NCBI GenBank assembly: GCA_963669455.1
Contig: OY770026.1
Coordinates: forward strand, 2,232,001 to 2,296,000
DNA: 64,000 bases
Source: JAWKWH01 sp963669455
GTDB lineage: Bacteria > Pseudomonadota > Alphaproteobacteria > Rhizobiales > Rhizobiaceae
Direction: 5' to 3'
Shown here: one piece after another, positions 8,445 to 17,280 of the stretch
Numbering within the stretch: the stretch's first letter is position 1
How the letters are laid out: every line of letters starts with the position of its first letter
Notes under the pieces: generated by a model
Databases searched by the model: none
The model's input: the letters and a program-made list of their open reading frames with translations, nothing else
What the model was told of the DNA's origin: nothing
Made by a program: the position numbers and the translations under genes

Positions 8445-9901
8445 GAAAGCTTGTCTCCCAGCAGAAATTCCAATGCGCGATCAAGCCGGATATGGGGCAG
8501 GGAGAGTTTTATCCCCTCGGCGGTTTGTTCCAGCTGTGGTGGCCTGAAGCGAACGAAGCGGACAGGGCCGGCCGCATCGGTGGCGACTGACTTCGTGATG
8601 CCCGCAATCGTGGTGTTTTTTGGCAAATCGCCTGGAAAAATCGCCGTTTTGGATTTGCCGTCGAATGTATCGTCACCGATGGTTTCGCCTTTCAGCGGCG
8701 TGCCGATGATCACCGGCAGTTCTTCGCCGTTTTGCCTGACCATTCCTTCCCTGGTTGCGCGAAGCGCCGACATGGCAACCACATCGACGGTCGCACCGGA
8801 AAAATTGGCCTTGGTGATGGCCTCATCGACCAGGCTGCGGATGATCGCCTGCAACCGGTCGTGGTTTTCGTGATGCAGGTGGTCGGCTTTGGTTGCCGCG
8901 ATCAATATCTTATCGATTTTGCGTGAGAACAGATCTGTCAGGAGATTGCCGCGACCGGCCCTGAAACAGGCCATGACGTCGACCAGCGCGCGCTGAAGAT
9001 CGGCCAGTGCGGCCGGGCCTGCGTTTAACGCCTGCATTGTATCGATCAGCACGATCTGGCGGTCGAGCCTGGCAATATGTTCACGGAAGAACGGTTTGAC
9101 GACATGGGTTTTATACGCTTCATAGCGCCGCTCCATCAGGGCATGCAGTGAACCGGGTGCCGGTTTTTGCAATGGTGGCAGAGGCGAGAAGGTGAGTGCC
9201 GGCGATCCTTCGAGGTCGCCTGGCATCAAGAACCGCCCGGGCGGAAGCGTCGACAGCGCCCGGGCGTCGCTCTTGCAATCGCGCAAATAGGCGGTGAAGG
9301 CCTCTGCCAGCGTTTTGGCAGTCATTTCATCGGCGTCCATGGCAGGGTCCGTGCCAGCGGCCAGCGCGGTCCAGTCGCGGGCAAGTCCGGCGCGTTCGGG
9401 CAATTTCGCCAATGCCAGCGAGTTTTTTGAAAATTCGAGATAGCTTTGTCCCATAAGGGGCAGATCGAGCAGCCACTCGCCTGGATAGTCGACAATATCG
9501 AGGTTAAGCTGCCCGCCGGAAAACAGGCGCGACCAGGCGGAAGCCGATTCGTATTTTATCGTCAGCCGAAGCTGCGATATCTGGCGGGTTGATTGAGGCC
9601 AAATGCGCTCATCCACCAGTGCACGCACGTGATCTTCATACTGAAAGCGGGGAACATTGTCGTCAGGCTGATGTTGAAGCGTTGCAAGCGAAATTCTGCC
9701 CGAATCATGCGCGTTGAACATCGGCAGACGACCGCCATGGATCAGATTATGCACCAGTGCGGTGATGAAGACGGTTTTGCCGGCTCGCGACAAACCGGTG
9801 ACACCGAGGCGCAAATTGGGATTGATCAGCGATGCGGCCCTTTCGGTAACCGTATCGAGGGTAATCAACGCCTCGTCAGCGAATGTCGTAAGCGATGCCA
9901 A
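8441..9901 (-). CDS. ycjX: YcjX family GTPase-like protein (DUF463)
   Basis: A 486-residue P-loop protein. The Walker A motif GLSRAGKT lies near residue 36, and a NxKD-like guanine motif is represented by AATKADHL around residue 320. A GTPase fold is expected, but nucleotide specificity is inferred. It lies between sixA (upstream on the same strand) and ycjF (overlapping). The family is broadly conserved in proteobacteria and associated with envelope or heat stress in E. coli, with mechanism unknown. Confidence 0.88.
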   Translation of the reverse strand: MASLTTFADEALITLDTVTERAASLINPNLRLGVTGLSRAGKTVFITALVHNLIHGGRLPMFNAHDSGRISLATLQHQPDDNVPRFQYEDHVRALVDERIWPQSTRQISQLRLTIKYESASAWSRLFSGGQLNLDIVDYPGEWLLDLPLMGQSYLEFSKNSLALAKLPERAGLARDWTALAAGTDPAMDADEMTAKTLAEAFTAYLRDCKSDARALSTLPPGRFLMPGDLEGSPALTFSPLPPLQKPAPGSLHALMERRYEAYKTHVVKPFFREHIARLDRQIVLIDTMQALNAGPAALADLQRALVDVMACFRAGRGNLLTDLFSRKIDKILIAATKADHLHHENHDRLQAIIRSLVDEAITKANFSGATVDVVAMSALRATREGMVRQNGEELPVIIGTPLKGETIGDDTFDGKSKTAIFPGDLPKNTTIAGITKSVATDAAGPVRFVRFRPPQLEQTAEGIKLSLPHIRLDRALEFLLGDKLS

Positions 9902-9996
9902 GGCGCCTGCCGTTCCCGTGGGCTATGTCTTTATGCCTTCCAGATATAGGAACGATTGCTGGCGAATGAAATGGTTGCGAATCACCGGCATCCAGA

Positions 9997-10506
9997 TCAG
10001 ATGTCGGAGGGTGACAAAAATGCGCGCAGCACACCCTTGTCCGGCACGATGTTACCCAGTGGCATTTCAAATTCGATTGCCGCCATGCCGGCCGTCGGAA
10101 ATCCCTTTTCCAGTTTGTTCATAGCGGTTTTGTCGCCGCTGCCTGCCAGTGCGAAGGCGACATCCTCCATCATCGGATTATGACCGATTACCAGCAGGCG
10201 TTCGGCCTCGAATGCCTCATTGATGATGCGCAGATAGCCCGAGGCATCGCTGCCGTAGAGCGCTTCGGTGGTTTCAACGTGGCAGTTTTCCGCACCAAGT
10301 GTCGATGAGACGAATGTCCAGGTTTCAAGTGCGCGAAGCGCTTTGGAGCATATCACGTGGTCGGGCACAAAACCCTCGCGCCGCATGGCAAGACCGATGG
10401 TTTCAGCATTACGCCGGCCGCGTTCCTTTAATGGGCGGTCAAAATCACGCGTTCCCGGTTTTGCCCAGTCTGCCTTGGCGTGACGTAGAAGATAAAGCTC
10501 GCTCAT
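9997..10506 (-). CDS. sixA: SixA-type phosphohistidine phosphatase
   Basis: Histidine-phosphatase-superfamily enzyme that may dephosphorylate phosphohistidine on signalling proteins. The 169-residue protein begins with the catalytic LLRHAKADW motif (His 9). It also has the second conserved block VIGHNPMMED, whose His completes the active site. The adjacent family arginines are present (RPLKERG). It is the first gene of a minus-strand run towards ycjX and ycjF. SixA and small phosphoglycerate-mutase-like phosphatases share this scale, so the exact substrate is uncertain. Confidence 0.85.
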   Translation of the reverse strand: MSELYLLRHAKADWAKPGTRDFDRPLKERGRRNAETIGLAMRREGFVPDHVICSKALRALETWTFVSSTLGAENCHVETTEALYGSDASGYLRIINEAFEAERLLVIGHNPMMEDVAFALAGSGDKTAMNKLEKGFPTAGMAAIEFEMPLGNIVPDKGVLRAFLSPSDI

Positions 10507-10832
10507 GAATTGTCCCTTGGGGAGTTCTTCGCCTGCCTTTGTTCACACGCGAACGAAATCCCGTCTGATTCCAGACAAGTGCTCAAAAATGTCGATAAGC
10601 GTTCCCGCCCAATTGATCAACTCCATCGTCAACCTACCTTCGTCTGAATATGTGCCAAGGCCAACAGTTTTTACCTCACAATCATGTCAGAGGCCGGACA
10701 ATCAGGTGGTGTTGATCCAGTCCGGCTTTGAAAAATTGACGTAAGATAAGTTGCATTGGGCAAGGTTTACGCTTGTACGATTTCGACACCACGAATATAA
10801 GGCGCGCCATGTCCGATGTTTGGGAGGCTCCG
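10507..10832. other. Intergenic region between divergent sixA and dksA
   Basis: 326 bases separate two divergent starts, so promoters for both directions must lie here. A possible dksA promoter is TTGCAT near 10751 with TGTACG about 17 bases on; it is weak. A longer in-frame dksA start at 10773 exists but lacks a ribosome site. I see no RNA gene, repeat or terminator in this stretch. Confidence 0.4.
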
Positions 10833-11249
10833 ATGAACGACAAAGTCGATATTGACTATTTGCCTTCTGAGGGGGAGCCGTTCATGAATGAACGGCAGAA
10901 GAGCTATTTCAAGGCGAAACTTGTTGCCTGGAAAAATGATATTCTGCGTGAAGCGCGTGAAACGCTGGAAGTGCTGCAGCAGGAAAACTCAAACCACCCT
11001 GATCTTGCCGACAGGGCATCATCGGAGACTGATCGGGCCATTGAGCTGCGTGCAAGAGACAGGCAACGCAAGCTGATCTCCAAAATCGATGAAGCCATCC
11101 GCCGTATTGATGAGGGAACTTACGGCTATTGCGAGGAAACCGGCGAGCCGATCTCCCTGAAAAGGCTCAATGCGAGGCCGATTGCGACCCTGTCAATTGA
11201 GGCGCAGGAACGTCATGAGCGCCGCGAAAAGGTCTATCGCGACGATTGA
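10833..11249 (+). CDS. dksA: RNA polymerase-binding transcription factor DksA
   Basis: Secondary-channel regulator of RNA polymerase that acts with ppGpp. The 138-residue form is chosen because TGGGAGG (10821-10827) lies five bases before ATG 10833. It contains the coiled-coil region (about 20-90) and the TraR/DksA finger. The finger reads YCEETGEP...ARPIATLS, so only one of the four zinc-ligand cysteines remains. This single-Cys finger is typical of alphaproteobacterial DksA and still functional in relatives. The tail ERHERREKVYRDD matches the family. Confidence 0.93.
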   Translation: MNDKVDIDYLPSEGEPFMNERQKSYFKAKLVAWKNDILREARETLEVLQQENSNHPDLADRASSETDRAIELRARDRQRKLISKIDEAIRRIDEGTYGYCEETGEPISLKRLNARPIATLSIEAQERHERREKVYRDD

Positions 11250-11301
11250 CCGGGACACTTATCCCAAGCAAACTTACCCCAAAAAGACAGAAAACTGACA
11301 A

Positions 11302-12087
11302 TCAGTTGCGTTCGCGGCCGATATTTTCAATCAATTTGTCAATATCGTCTTCGGCATGTGTCGCCGTGGTGCCGTTTGATCTGGAGCGTTCAAGGGTTGT
11401 TTCAAGTTCCTTCAAAAGCGCCGAATCGAGATCGGCTCGTGTAGAGGCCACCCGCTCCGTCTCCGGTGCCGAAGTCGTGCCGGTGCGAAAATCCGGTTGC
11501 GAACGCATCGGAGCAAGGGGGGCCGGGCGGGCTGCTGACGCAGATACTCCATCCGTTCTGCGCGGATCGCTTGCGGCTTGCTCACGTGCCCTGACTGTGC
11601 CGGATGCATGGCTTGCCATTTCACCAAGCGCTGGCGACTTGGCGGTTTGAGCTGTCTTGGCAGCAGCTGATGGCTTTGCTTTGGCCTTACCTGCCTCTGC
11701 CCCTGCCTTGGCTGGTTTCTGCGGGTTTTTTACGGCCATTTTCTTGCCGCCGGCTTCTGCCGCTTCAATGTCGGCGGTTGTAGCCGGTGTGTTTGATTGA
11801 AAGCTCTGTTCAACGACCACATCGGTAGGGCCGCCGATCAAAATCAGATGTTCGACATTGTCTCGGCGCACGAGAACCAACCGCCGGCGGGTATCAACGG
11901 CCACCGCATCAAGGACGGCAAGCCGGGGTTTCCTGTTTCGCCCACCGGCAATGAATGTCCCAGACAATGTTCCACGGACCATCCACAACAAGGTGAAAGC
12001 CAGAATCAGCCCGCCTGCCACCATGGTTATCCACATGGCCAATGCGCCGAACTCTGCACCAAAAAGCGATTCAAACCATGCCGACAT
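11302..12087 (-). CDS. fliO: FliO/MopB-like flagellar biosynthesis protein
   Basis: Probable small membrane component of the flagellar type III export gate. The protein has 261 residues: one membrane segment (about 14-38), then a compact beta domain with VRRDNVEHLILIGGPTDVVVE, characteristic of FliO C-terminal domains. A long low-complexity Ala/Lys/Pro-rich tail follows (about 105-260). No other flagellar gene is in the window; an isolated fliO-like gene beside dksA is common in this order, so a motility role is inferred from family only. The tail may be disordered. Confidence 0.72.
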   Translation of the reverse strand: MSAWFESLFGAEFGALAMWITMVAGGLILAFTLLWMVRGTLSGTFIAGGRNRKPRLAVLDAVAVDTRRRLVLVRRDNVEHLILIGGPTDVVVEQSFQSNTPATTADIEAAEAGGKKMAVKNPQKPAKAGAEAGKAKAKPSAAAKTAQTAKSPALGEMASHASGTVRAREQAASDPRRTDGVSASAARPAPLAPMRSQPDFRTGTTSAPETERVASTRADLDSALLKELETTLERSRSNGTTATHAEDDIDKLIENIGRERN

Positions 12088-12181
12088 GGTTTTCTCCTTC
12101 GAAAGACAGCCCTTCTACCACCAGTTTAGCGCGGGCCGCGATGGTGCCGCAAGTGCCGCTGATTATTGGTTTTGTGGTGTC

Positions 12182-12258
12182 CTAGTGTCCCGAATGCGAA
12201 GTTCGTCACATTCTACTGCACGCTCAGTACGAACTTCGGATTCGATCAGAGGACACAG
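12182..12258. repeat. CTAG-bounded palindrome, type C
   Basis: Starts CTAGTGTCC and ends GGACACAG. The inner arms GAATGCGAAGTTCGT and ACGAACTTCGGATTC pair with a single mismatch over about 20 unpaired central bases. The right end is degenerate (CACAG rather than CACTAG). First unit of the array. Confidence 0.8.
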
Positions 12259-12272
12259 CGAAGAGTTTGTTT

Positions 12273-12350
12273 CTAGTGTGGTTTTCGGATTTGAAGTTCG
12301 CCAATGAGTGCGCAGGAAAAATGAAGCGAACGTCAAATCCACCACACTAG
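12273..12350. repeat. CTAG-bounded palindrome, type D
   Basis: CTAGTGTGG at the left and CCACACTAG at the right, with inner arms GATTTGAAGTTCGC and GCGAACGTCAAATC (one mismatch). It shares GAAGTTCG with type C. Its terminal CTAG is also the first CTAG of the next unit. Confidence 0.85.
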
Positions 12351-12425
12351 TGGTTCGATTCCAACATTTGCCACCCATTTGCGGGCACGTTCATCGGCAA
12401 ATGTTGGAATCATAAGAACCACTAG
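12347..12425. repeat. CTAG-bounded palindrome, type A copy 1
   Basis: CTAGTGGTTC at the left and GAACCACTAG at the right, with a perfect 15-base inner stem GATTCCAACATTTGC / GCAAATGTTGGAATC. Other copies of type A are at 12514-12591 and 47497-47574. Stems are conserved while the central loop sequence differs between copies. Confidence 0.9.
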
Positions 12426-12438
12426 AATCAATATCTTG

Positions 12439-12517
12439 CTAGTGGTCTTTGTGTTCGAAACGCTTGCCAGTGTCGTTGGCCAGCAAGAGGATGCAAGCGT
12501 TTTGAACAGACCACTAG
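12439..12517. repeat. CTAG-bounded palindrome, type B copy 1
   Basis: CTAGTGGTCT ... AGACCACTAG, inner arms TTCGAAACGCTTGC and GCAAGCGTTTTGAA. Thirteen bases separate it from A copy 1, and it shares CTAG with A copy 2, so A plus B forms a tandem unit of about 167 bases. Confidence 0.9.
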
Positions 12518-12591
12518 TGGTTCGATTCCAACATTTGCATCCCACTTGCCGTACCCTCGTTGGCAAATGTTGGAATCACAAGAACCACTAG
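12514..12591. repeat. CTAG-bounded palindrome, type A copy 2
   Basis: Second A unit; outer and inner stems as in copy 1, with an altered loop and one stem-flank change (CACAAG for CATAAG). Confidence 0.9.
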
Positions 12592-12604
12592 AATCAATAT
12601 CTTG

Positions 12605-12683
12605 CTAGTGGTCTTTGTGTTCGAAACGCTTGCTAATGGCGTTGGCTAGCAAGCGGATGCAAGCGTTTTGAACAGACCACTAG
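12605..12683. repeat. CTAG-bounded palindrome, type B copy 2
   Basis: Second B unit, ending the array 137 bases before cckA. The stems are identical to B copy 1; differences lie near the loop. The cckA promoter must lie in or after this repeat. Confidence 0.9.
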
Positions 12684-12819
12684 AGGTGAAAAAATCCAAT
12701 AAACCTGCGGAAATCATGCGATGAATTCAATTGCAGGCCTTTTCCGGGCCGGAAGAATATGATTCAACCGGTCTGCCGTGCGGTATAACCGGGCGCGGGC
12801 GAATCACAGGCGGTAGTCG

Positions 12820-15432
12820 ATGGCAAGGCAAACAGAAGGCGAATTCTATCCTGCGCCGATTGTCGAATACAATTCACGCCCCGGTGCGATCACCCGCCTG
12901 ATAATCTTTGCCGTGGTCCTGGTCTTTGCCGGGCTGGCATTTGCCATTTTCAAGGACAGGCTGGGCAACCCGTTCCTGCTTGGTCTTCTTGGCATTCTTG
13001 CCATGATTGGTGTGGGTTATCTGTTTGCAACAGCAATTGGCTTTGTCCAGATTGCGCCTCGCGCTACCGGTGGAGATCTGGCCAAGCGATTTGTCGACAC
13101 GATGCTGCATGGGCTGGTGATCACCGATCCCAAGGGCCGCGTGATTTACGCCAACCGGGCCTGGGCGAAGATGACAGGTGCCAAATCGGCGATCGAAACG
13201 AAGACCGTGGAATCGGTACTTGGCGCCAATGAGGAGGCTTCCTCCACAATATTGAAACTTTCATCGGCATTGCGGGACGGTCAGACCGCCGGGGGCGAAT
13301 TTCGCCTCTCGGAAGGTTTGGTGGCGAAAGGTGAGGATGTCAAACCGTGCTGGTACCGGGTGCGGGCGCGGATGTTTTCTTCGCCCGATTTTCGCCGCCC
13401 CCTCAACGCCTGGCAGATAGCGGATATTTCAGATGAACGTTCCGAGCAGGAGCGGTTTTTCCAGGACCTGCAAAAAGCCATCGATCATCTCGACCAAGCG
13501 CCAGCCGGTTTTTTTGCCACAAACCCGAACGGTGAGATCAGCTATCTCAATGCAACCCTGGCTGAATGGCTTGGTGTCGATCTGGCAAAATTCCAGCCTG
13601 AGTCCCTGACGCTTTCGGAAATTGTCGCCGGCGATGGAATGGCATTGATCAACTCGGTCAAGGTTGAGCCAGGCACAACCCGCAATATGGTTATCGATCT
13701 CGATCTGGCGACGACATCGGGCGAGGCACTGCCAGTGCGCTTTATGCACAGGGTAGGCGCCAGCCGCGAGGGAGAGCCGGGCGCAACGCGCACAATCGTT
13801 TTAAACCGGGCGCAAGGTGACGAATCATCGTCCGACGGCAGGAGTGCGGAAGTCCGCTTCACCCGGTTTTTCAATTCCACGCCTATGGCCATTGCCGGTG
13901 TGGATGGCGATGGGCGTATTCTCAGAACCAACGCACCATTTTTGTCCCTGTTTGCCTCCGTGGTTGACCGGGATTCCGTCGACAACAAGATCAGGCTCGA
14001 TACGGTCATTCACGAACGCGACCGCCCCGGATTTGCCGCAGCGCTGGAAAAGGCCAAGGACCGGCAGGCCGATATCGCCCCGATTGACACGGAACTGCCG
14101 GGCGATGGCGAGCGGCATATGCGTTTTTACGTCAATGCGATTGCCGATGAGGGCCGTGATGGTGCGGAAGAGGCGGCGATTGTCTATGCCGTGGAGACGA
14201 CCGAACAAAAGGCGCTGGAAAACCAGATGGCCCAAAGCCAGAAGATGCAGGCTGTCGGGCAGTTGGCAGGTGGCATCGCCCATGACTTCAATAATGTGCT
14301 GACGGCCATCATAATGGCATCGGACCTTTTGTTGACCAATCACCGACCGTCCGACCCGTCATTTCCGGACATCATGAACATCAAGCAGAACGCCAATCGC
14401 GCCGCTTCGCTGGTGCGGCAATTGCTGGCGTTTTCCCGCCGTCAGACCTTGCGCCCGGAGGTGCTCAATCTGACCGATGCGCTGGCCGATTTGCGTATGC
14501 TGCTTACCCGGCTGGCTGGCAATAATGTCAAGGTGGAAATCGAACATGGCCGCGATCTCTGGCCGATCCGGGCGGATCTGGGCCAGCTTGAGCAAGTCAT
14601 CGTCAATCTGATCGTCAATGCCCGCGACGCGATGCCCGAGGGTGGACAACTGGCAATCCGAACCTCGAACCTGGAGGAGCAGGATTGCGCCAGGTTTGCG
14701 CATCATCGTGAACTGGCTGCCGGTGACTATGTGCTGATTGAAGTGGAGGACAATGGTACGGGAATACCGCCGGACGTCGCCAAAAAAATCTTCGAACCGT
14801 TTTTTACCACCAAGGATGTGGGCAAAGGCACCGGTCTCGGTCTGTCGATGGTCTATGGAATCATAAAACAGACCGGCGGATTTATCTTTGTTGATACCGA
14901 ACCGGGCAAGGGCTCCATATTCAGAATTTTCCTTCCGCGTTTTGTTGAAGGTGTTGAGCCACGGCAGGACGAAATCACTGAAAATGGCGATGTCCCACTC
15001 GTTCACGAAACCGCAAACAACAATGAGAAGAAGCCGGAAGAGCCTGCAAATCAGGATCTTTCTGGCTCAGCCAGCGTTTTGCTGGTCGAAGACGAAGATG
15101 CGGTGCGAATGGGCGGCATGCGTGCGCTGACCTCGCGCGGATACACCGTTCACGAAGCCTCTTCGGGCGTTGAGGCGCTTGAAATCTATAATGAGCTCGA
15201 TGGTGCCATTGACGTGGTCGTATCGGATGTCGTCATGCCGGAGATGGATGGTCCAACCTTGCTGGGCGAATTGCGCAAGCTTCGACCGGACATTAAATTC
15301 ATCTTCGTGTCCGGATATGCCGAAGATGCTTTTGCCAAGAACCTGCCGGCGGACGCAAAGTTCGGGTTTTTGCCGAAACCGTTTTCACTCAAGCAACTGG
15401 CAACCGTGGTAAAGCAGGTTCTTGAGGAATGA
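12820..15432 (+). CDS. cckA: Cell-cycle hybrid histidine kinase CckA
   Basis: Inner-membrane hybrid kinase feeding the ChpT-CtrA/CpdR phosphorelay that controls the alphaproteobacterial cell cycle. The 870-residue protein has two membrane segments (about 24-45 and 52-76) and PAS-like regions (about 95-450). The dimerisation box GGIAHDFNN places the phospho-accepting His at residue 488. The ATPase domain shows VNLIVNARDAM, EDNGTGIP and GKGTGLGLS, and the C-terminal receiver has its phospho-Asp at residue 803 (SDVVMPEMDG). Domain order and length match CckA. The VOC gene starts inside its stop codon. The palindrome array lies immediately upstream. Confidence 0.95.
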   Translation: MARQTEGEFYPAPIVEYNSRPGAITRLIIFAVVLVFAGLAFAIFKDRLGNPFLLGLLGILAMIGVGYLFATAIGFVQIAPRATGGDLAKRFVDTMLHGLVITDPKGRVIYANRAWAKMTGAKSAIETKTVESVLGANEEASSTILKLSSALRDGQTAGGEFRLSEGLVAKGEDVKPCWYRVRARMFSSPDFRRPLNAWQIADISDERSEQERFFQDLQKAIDHLDQAPAGFFATNPNGEISYLNATLAEWLGVDLAKFQPESLTLSEIVAGDGMALINSVKVEPGTTRNMVIDLDLATTSGEALPVRFMHRVGASREGEPGATRTIVLNRAQGDESSSDGRSAEVRFTRFFNSTPMAIAGVDGDGRILRTNAPFLSLFASVVDRDSVDNKIRLDTVIHERDRPGFAAALEKAKDRQADIAPIDTELPGDGERHMRFYVNAIADEGRDGAEEAAIVYAVETTEQKALENQMAQSQKMQAVGQLAGGIAHDFNNVLTAIIMASDLLLTNHRPSDPSFPDIMNIKQNANRAASLVRQLLAFSRRQTLRPEVLNLTDALADLRMLLTRLAGNNVKVEIEHGRDLWPIRADLGQLEQVIVNLIVNARDAMPEGGQLAIRTSNLEEQDCARFAHHRELAAGDYVLIEVEDNGTGIPPDVAKKIFEPFFTTKDVGKGTGLGLSMVYGIIKQTGGFIFVDTEPGKGSIFRIFLPRFVEGVEPRQDEITENGDVPLVHETANNNEKKPEEPANQDLSGSASVLLVEDEDAVRMGGMRALTSRGYTVHEASSGVEALEIYNELDGAIDVVVSDVVMPEMDGPTLLGELRKLRPDIKFIFVSGYAEDAFAKNLPADAKFGFLPKPFSLKQLATVVKQVLEE

Positions 15433-16364
15433 ACCGCAAAACATCCCGGCCCATTGCTTCCCGGCCCATTGCTTCCCGGAAAGTCGATCCCAGGCCGGTT
15501 GACCATTGCGTGCTGCCGGTCGAAAACCTGGATGTGGCGCGTTCGCGTCTGTCGGCACTTGGATTTACGGTAGCACCTCGCGCCGACCATCCCTTTGGCA
15601 CGGCCAATACCTGCGTATATTTTACAAATGACAGCTATCTCGAACCGTTGGCAATCGTCGATGCCGAACTGGCCCGGCAAACCGCGCTGAAACGCAATGT
15701 GTTTGCGGTTCGCGATGCCGCCTATCGTTTTCGCAACGGGCCGGAAGGATTTTCAGCCCTCGTTATGGGAACGGCAAACGCGAACGCAGATCATCGAAAA
15801 TTTGTCTTTTCCGGCATATCCGCCGGCCGTCAATTGGTGTTTTCCCGCCCGTTTGAAATGCCTGACGGAACCGTGTCTGAGGCTTCGTTCCGGTTGGCAT
15901 TTGCCGCCGATCCCAGAAGCCCGGATGTCTTTTTCTTCACCTGTGAGCGAACCAAACAGCCGCAGACGGACCGCACCAAATTGCAACGGCACGCAAATGG
16001 CGTGCGCGGAATTTCGCGAATTGTCATGTCCGAGCGCTCTCCTGCCGATTTTGACTATTTTTGCCAGCAGATCGTGGGCACAAAAACATCTGAGACCACT
16101 GCTCATTCAGTCGATATTGCAGCGAAAAACGCAATTGTGTCGCTTTATGATGCTGACGAATGCAAGGCACAGTTTGGGATTGCAATTGGAGACGAGCGTG
16201 GCTTGCGCCTACAGGCTATTGTGTTTGACGTGGCGTCAATCACAGCACTTTGCAAACATCTTGACGAACAGAGCGTCGATCACGAGATGCGGGCAGGGCG
16301 GGCGCTGGTAAAACCCGTCGCAGGCCAGGGCGCCGTATTCGCATTTGAAGAAAAGGCAAGTTGA
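15429..16364 (+). CDS. VOC-family (glyoxalase-like) protein
   Basis: A 311-residue protein of the vicinal-oxygen-chelate fold, closest in pattern to Glyoxalase_3-type proteins. It opens after a short basic tail with VDHCVLPVENLDVARSRLSALGFTV, the canonical first beta-alpha-beta module; a second module lies about 190-305. Substrate unknown. The ATG overlaps the cckA stop (ATGA), and the stop overlaps kdsA, so the three may be one operon. A 15-base in-frame tandem duplication near the start encodes RPIAS twice (15448-15477). Confidence 0.75.
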   Translation: MNRKTSRPIASRPIASRKVDPRPVDHCVLPVENLDVARSRLSALGFTVAPRADHPFGTANTCVYFTNDSYLEPLAIVDAELARQTALKRNVFAVRDAAYRFRNGPEGFSALVMGTANANADHRKFVFSGISAGRQLVFSRPFEMPDGTVSEASFRLAFAADPRSPDVFFFTCERTKQPQTDRTKLQRHANGVRGISRIVMSERSPADFDYFCQQIVGTKTSETTAHSVDIAAKNAIVSLYDADECKAQFGIAIGDERGLRLQAIVFDVASITALCKHLDEQSVDHEMRAGRALVKPVAGQGAVFAFEEKAS

Positions 16365-17203
16365 TGAGCCGGCCCGATAAAACAGTTTTTGCTGCCAGTA
16401 CCGAATTTGCAAACGACAAGCCGCTGGCTTTGATTGCCGGCCCCTGCGCGATGGAAAGCAGGGACCATGCGTTCGATATGGCCGGCCGGTTAAAGGAAAT
16501 CTGTAGCGCGCTTGATATCGGTCTCGTCTATAAATCCAGTTACGACAAAGCCAACCGGACGTCACTTTCGGCGAAAAGGGGCATCGGGCTTGACGAGGCC
16601 CTGTCGGTTTTTGCCGATATCCGGCAAAACTTTGACCTGCCGGTCGTGACTGATGTCCATGCGCCTGACCAATGCGGCCCGGTTGGTGAGATTGTTGACA
16701 TATTGCAGATACCGGCGTTTTTGTGCCGGCAGACCGACCTGATCATTGCTGCCGCCAAAACCGGCAAAATCGTCAATGTCAAAAAGGGCCAGTTCCTGGC
16801 GCCCTGGGATATGGTGAATGTGGTCGACAAAATCATTGGCTCCGGCAATTCAAAAATCATGCTCACGGAGCGGGGCGCCTCTTTCGGGTATAATACGCTG
16901 GTTAGTGACATGCGGTCGCTGCCGATTATGGCTGAAACCGGCGCGCCGGTCATTTTCGATGCGACCCATTCGGTTCAGCAACCAGGCGGCCGTGGCGGGT
17001 CGACGGGTGGGGAACGTAAATTCGTCGGCACGCTTGCGCGCGCAGCCGTCGCCGTGGGTGTTGCCGGCGTTTTTATCGAAACCCATGAAGATCCCGGCAA
17101 CGCACCCTCCGACGGCCCCAATATGGTGCCGATCGACGAGTTGCCGCACCTGTTAGAGATGCTTGTCGCACTGGACAGGGTGGCAAAGCAAAAGCGGGAC
17201 TGA
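16364..17203 (+). CDS. kdsA: 3-Deoxy-D-manno-octulosonate 8-phosphate synthase
   Basis: Condenses phosphoenolpyruvate with arabinose 5-phosphate to KDO-8-phosphate for lipopolysaccharide inner core. The 279-residue protein has the family blocks LIAGPCAMES, FKSSYDKANR-like YKSSYDKANRTS, VKKGQFLAPWD and FDATHSVQQPGG. The conserved Cys within AGPCA suggests the metal-dependent class, but this is not decisive. ATG 16364 overlaps the previous stop by one base and is preferred over an in-frame TTG one codon earlier. A large stem-loop follows the stop. In many relatives kdsA is close to eno, as here. Confidence 0.94.
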   Translation: MSRPDKTVFAASTEFANDKPLALIAGPCAMESRDHAFDMAGRLKEICSALDIGLVYKSSYDKANRTSLSAKRGIGLDEALSVFADIRQNFDLPVVTDVHAPDQCGPVGEIVDILQIPAFLCRQTDLIIAAAKTGKIVNVKKGQFLAPWDMVNVVDKIIGSGNSKIMLTERGASFGYNTLVSDMRSLPIMAETGAPVIFDATHSVQQPGGRGGSTGGERKFVGTLARAAVAVGVAGVFIETHEDPGNAPSDGPNMVPIDELPHLLEMLVALDRVAKQKRD

Positions 17204-17208
17204 CCCCT

Positions 17209-17265
17209 CCCGTCTGTTTTCCTGCCTGTCGCACCCGGTTCATAAAAAGGCAGGTCCCAGACGGG
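17209..17265. terminator. Nested stem-loop between kdsA and the flavin oxidase gene
   Basis: CCCGTCTG (17209) pairs with CAGACGGG (17258), and inside it CCTGCCT (17221) pairs with AGGCAGG (17248). There is no T-run after the stem on either strand. It probably marks the 3' ends of the convergent kdsA and oxidase transcripts, but may act as a stabilising hairpin rather than an intrinsic terminator. Confidence 0.5.
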
Positions 17266-17280
17266 TCTGACCGGAAAACC

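Noticed and set aside
12333..12566. Short ORFs across the palindrome array encoding CWNRTTS-like peptides
   Set aside because: The same peptide recurs wherever the type A palindrome occurs, so the frame is a by-product of the repeat.
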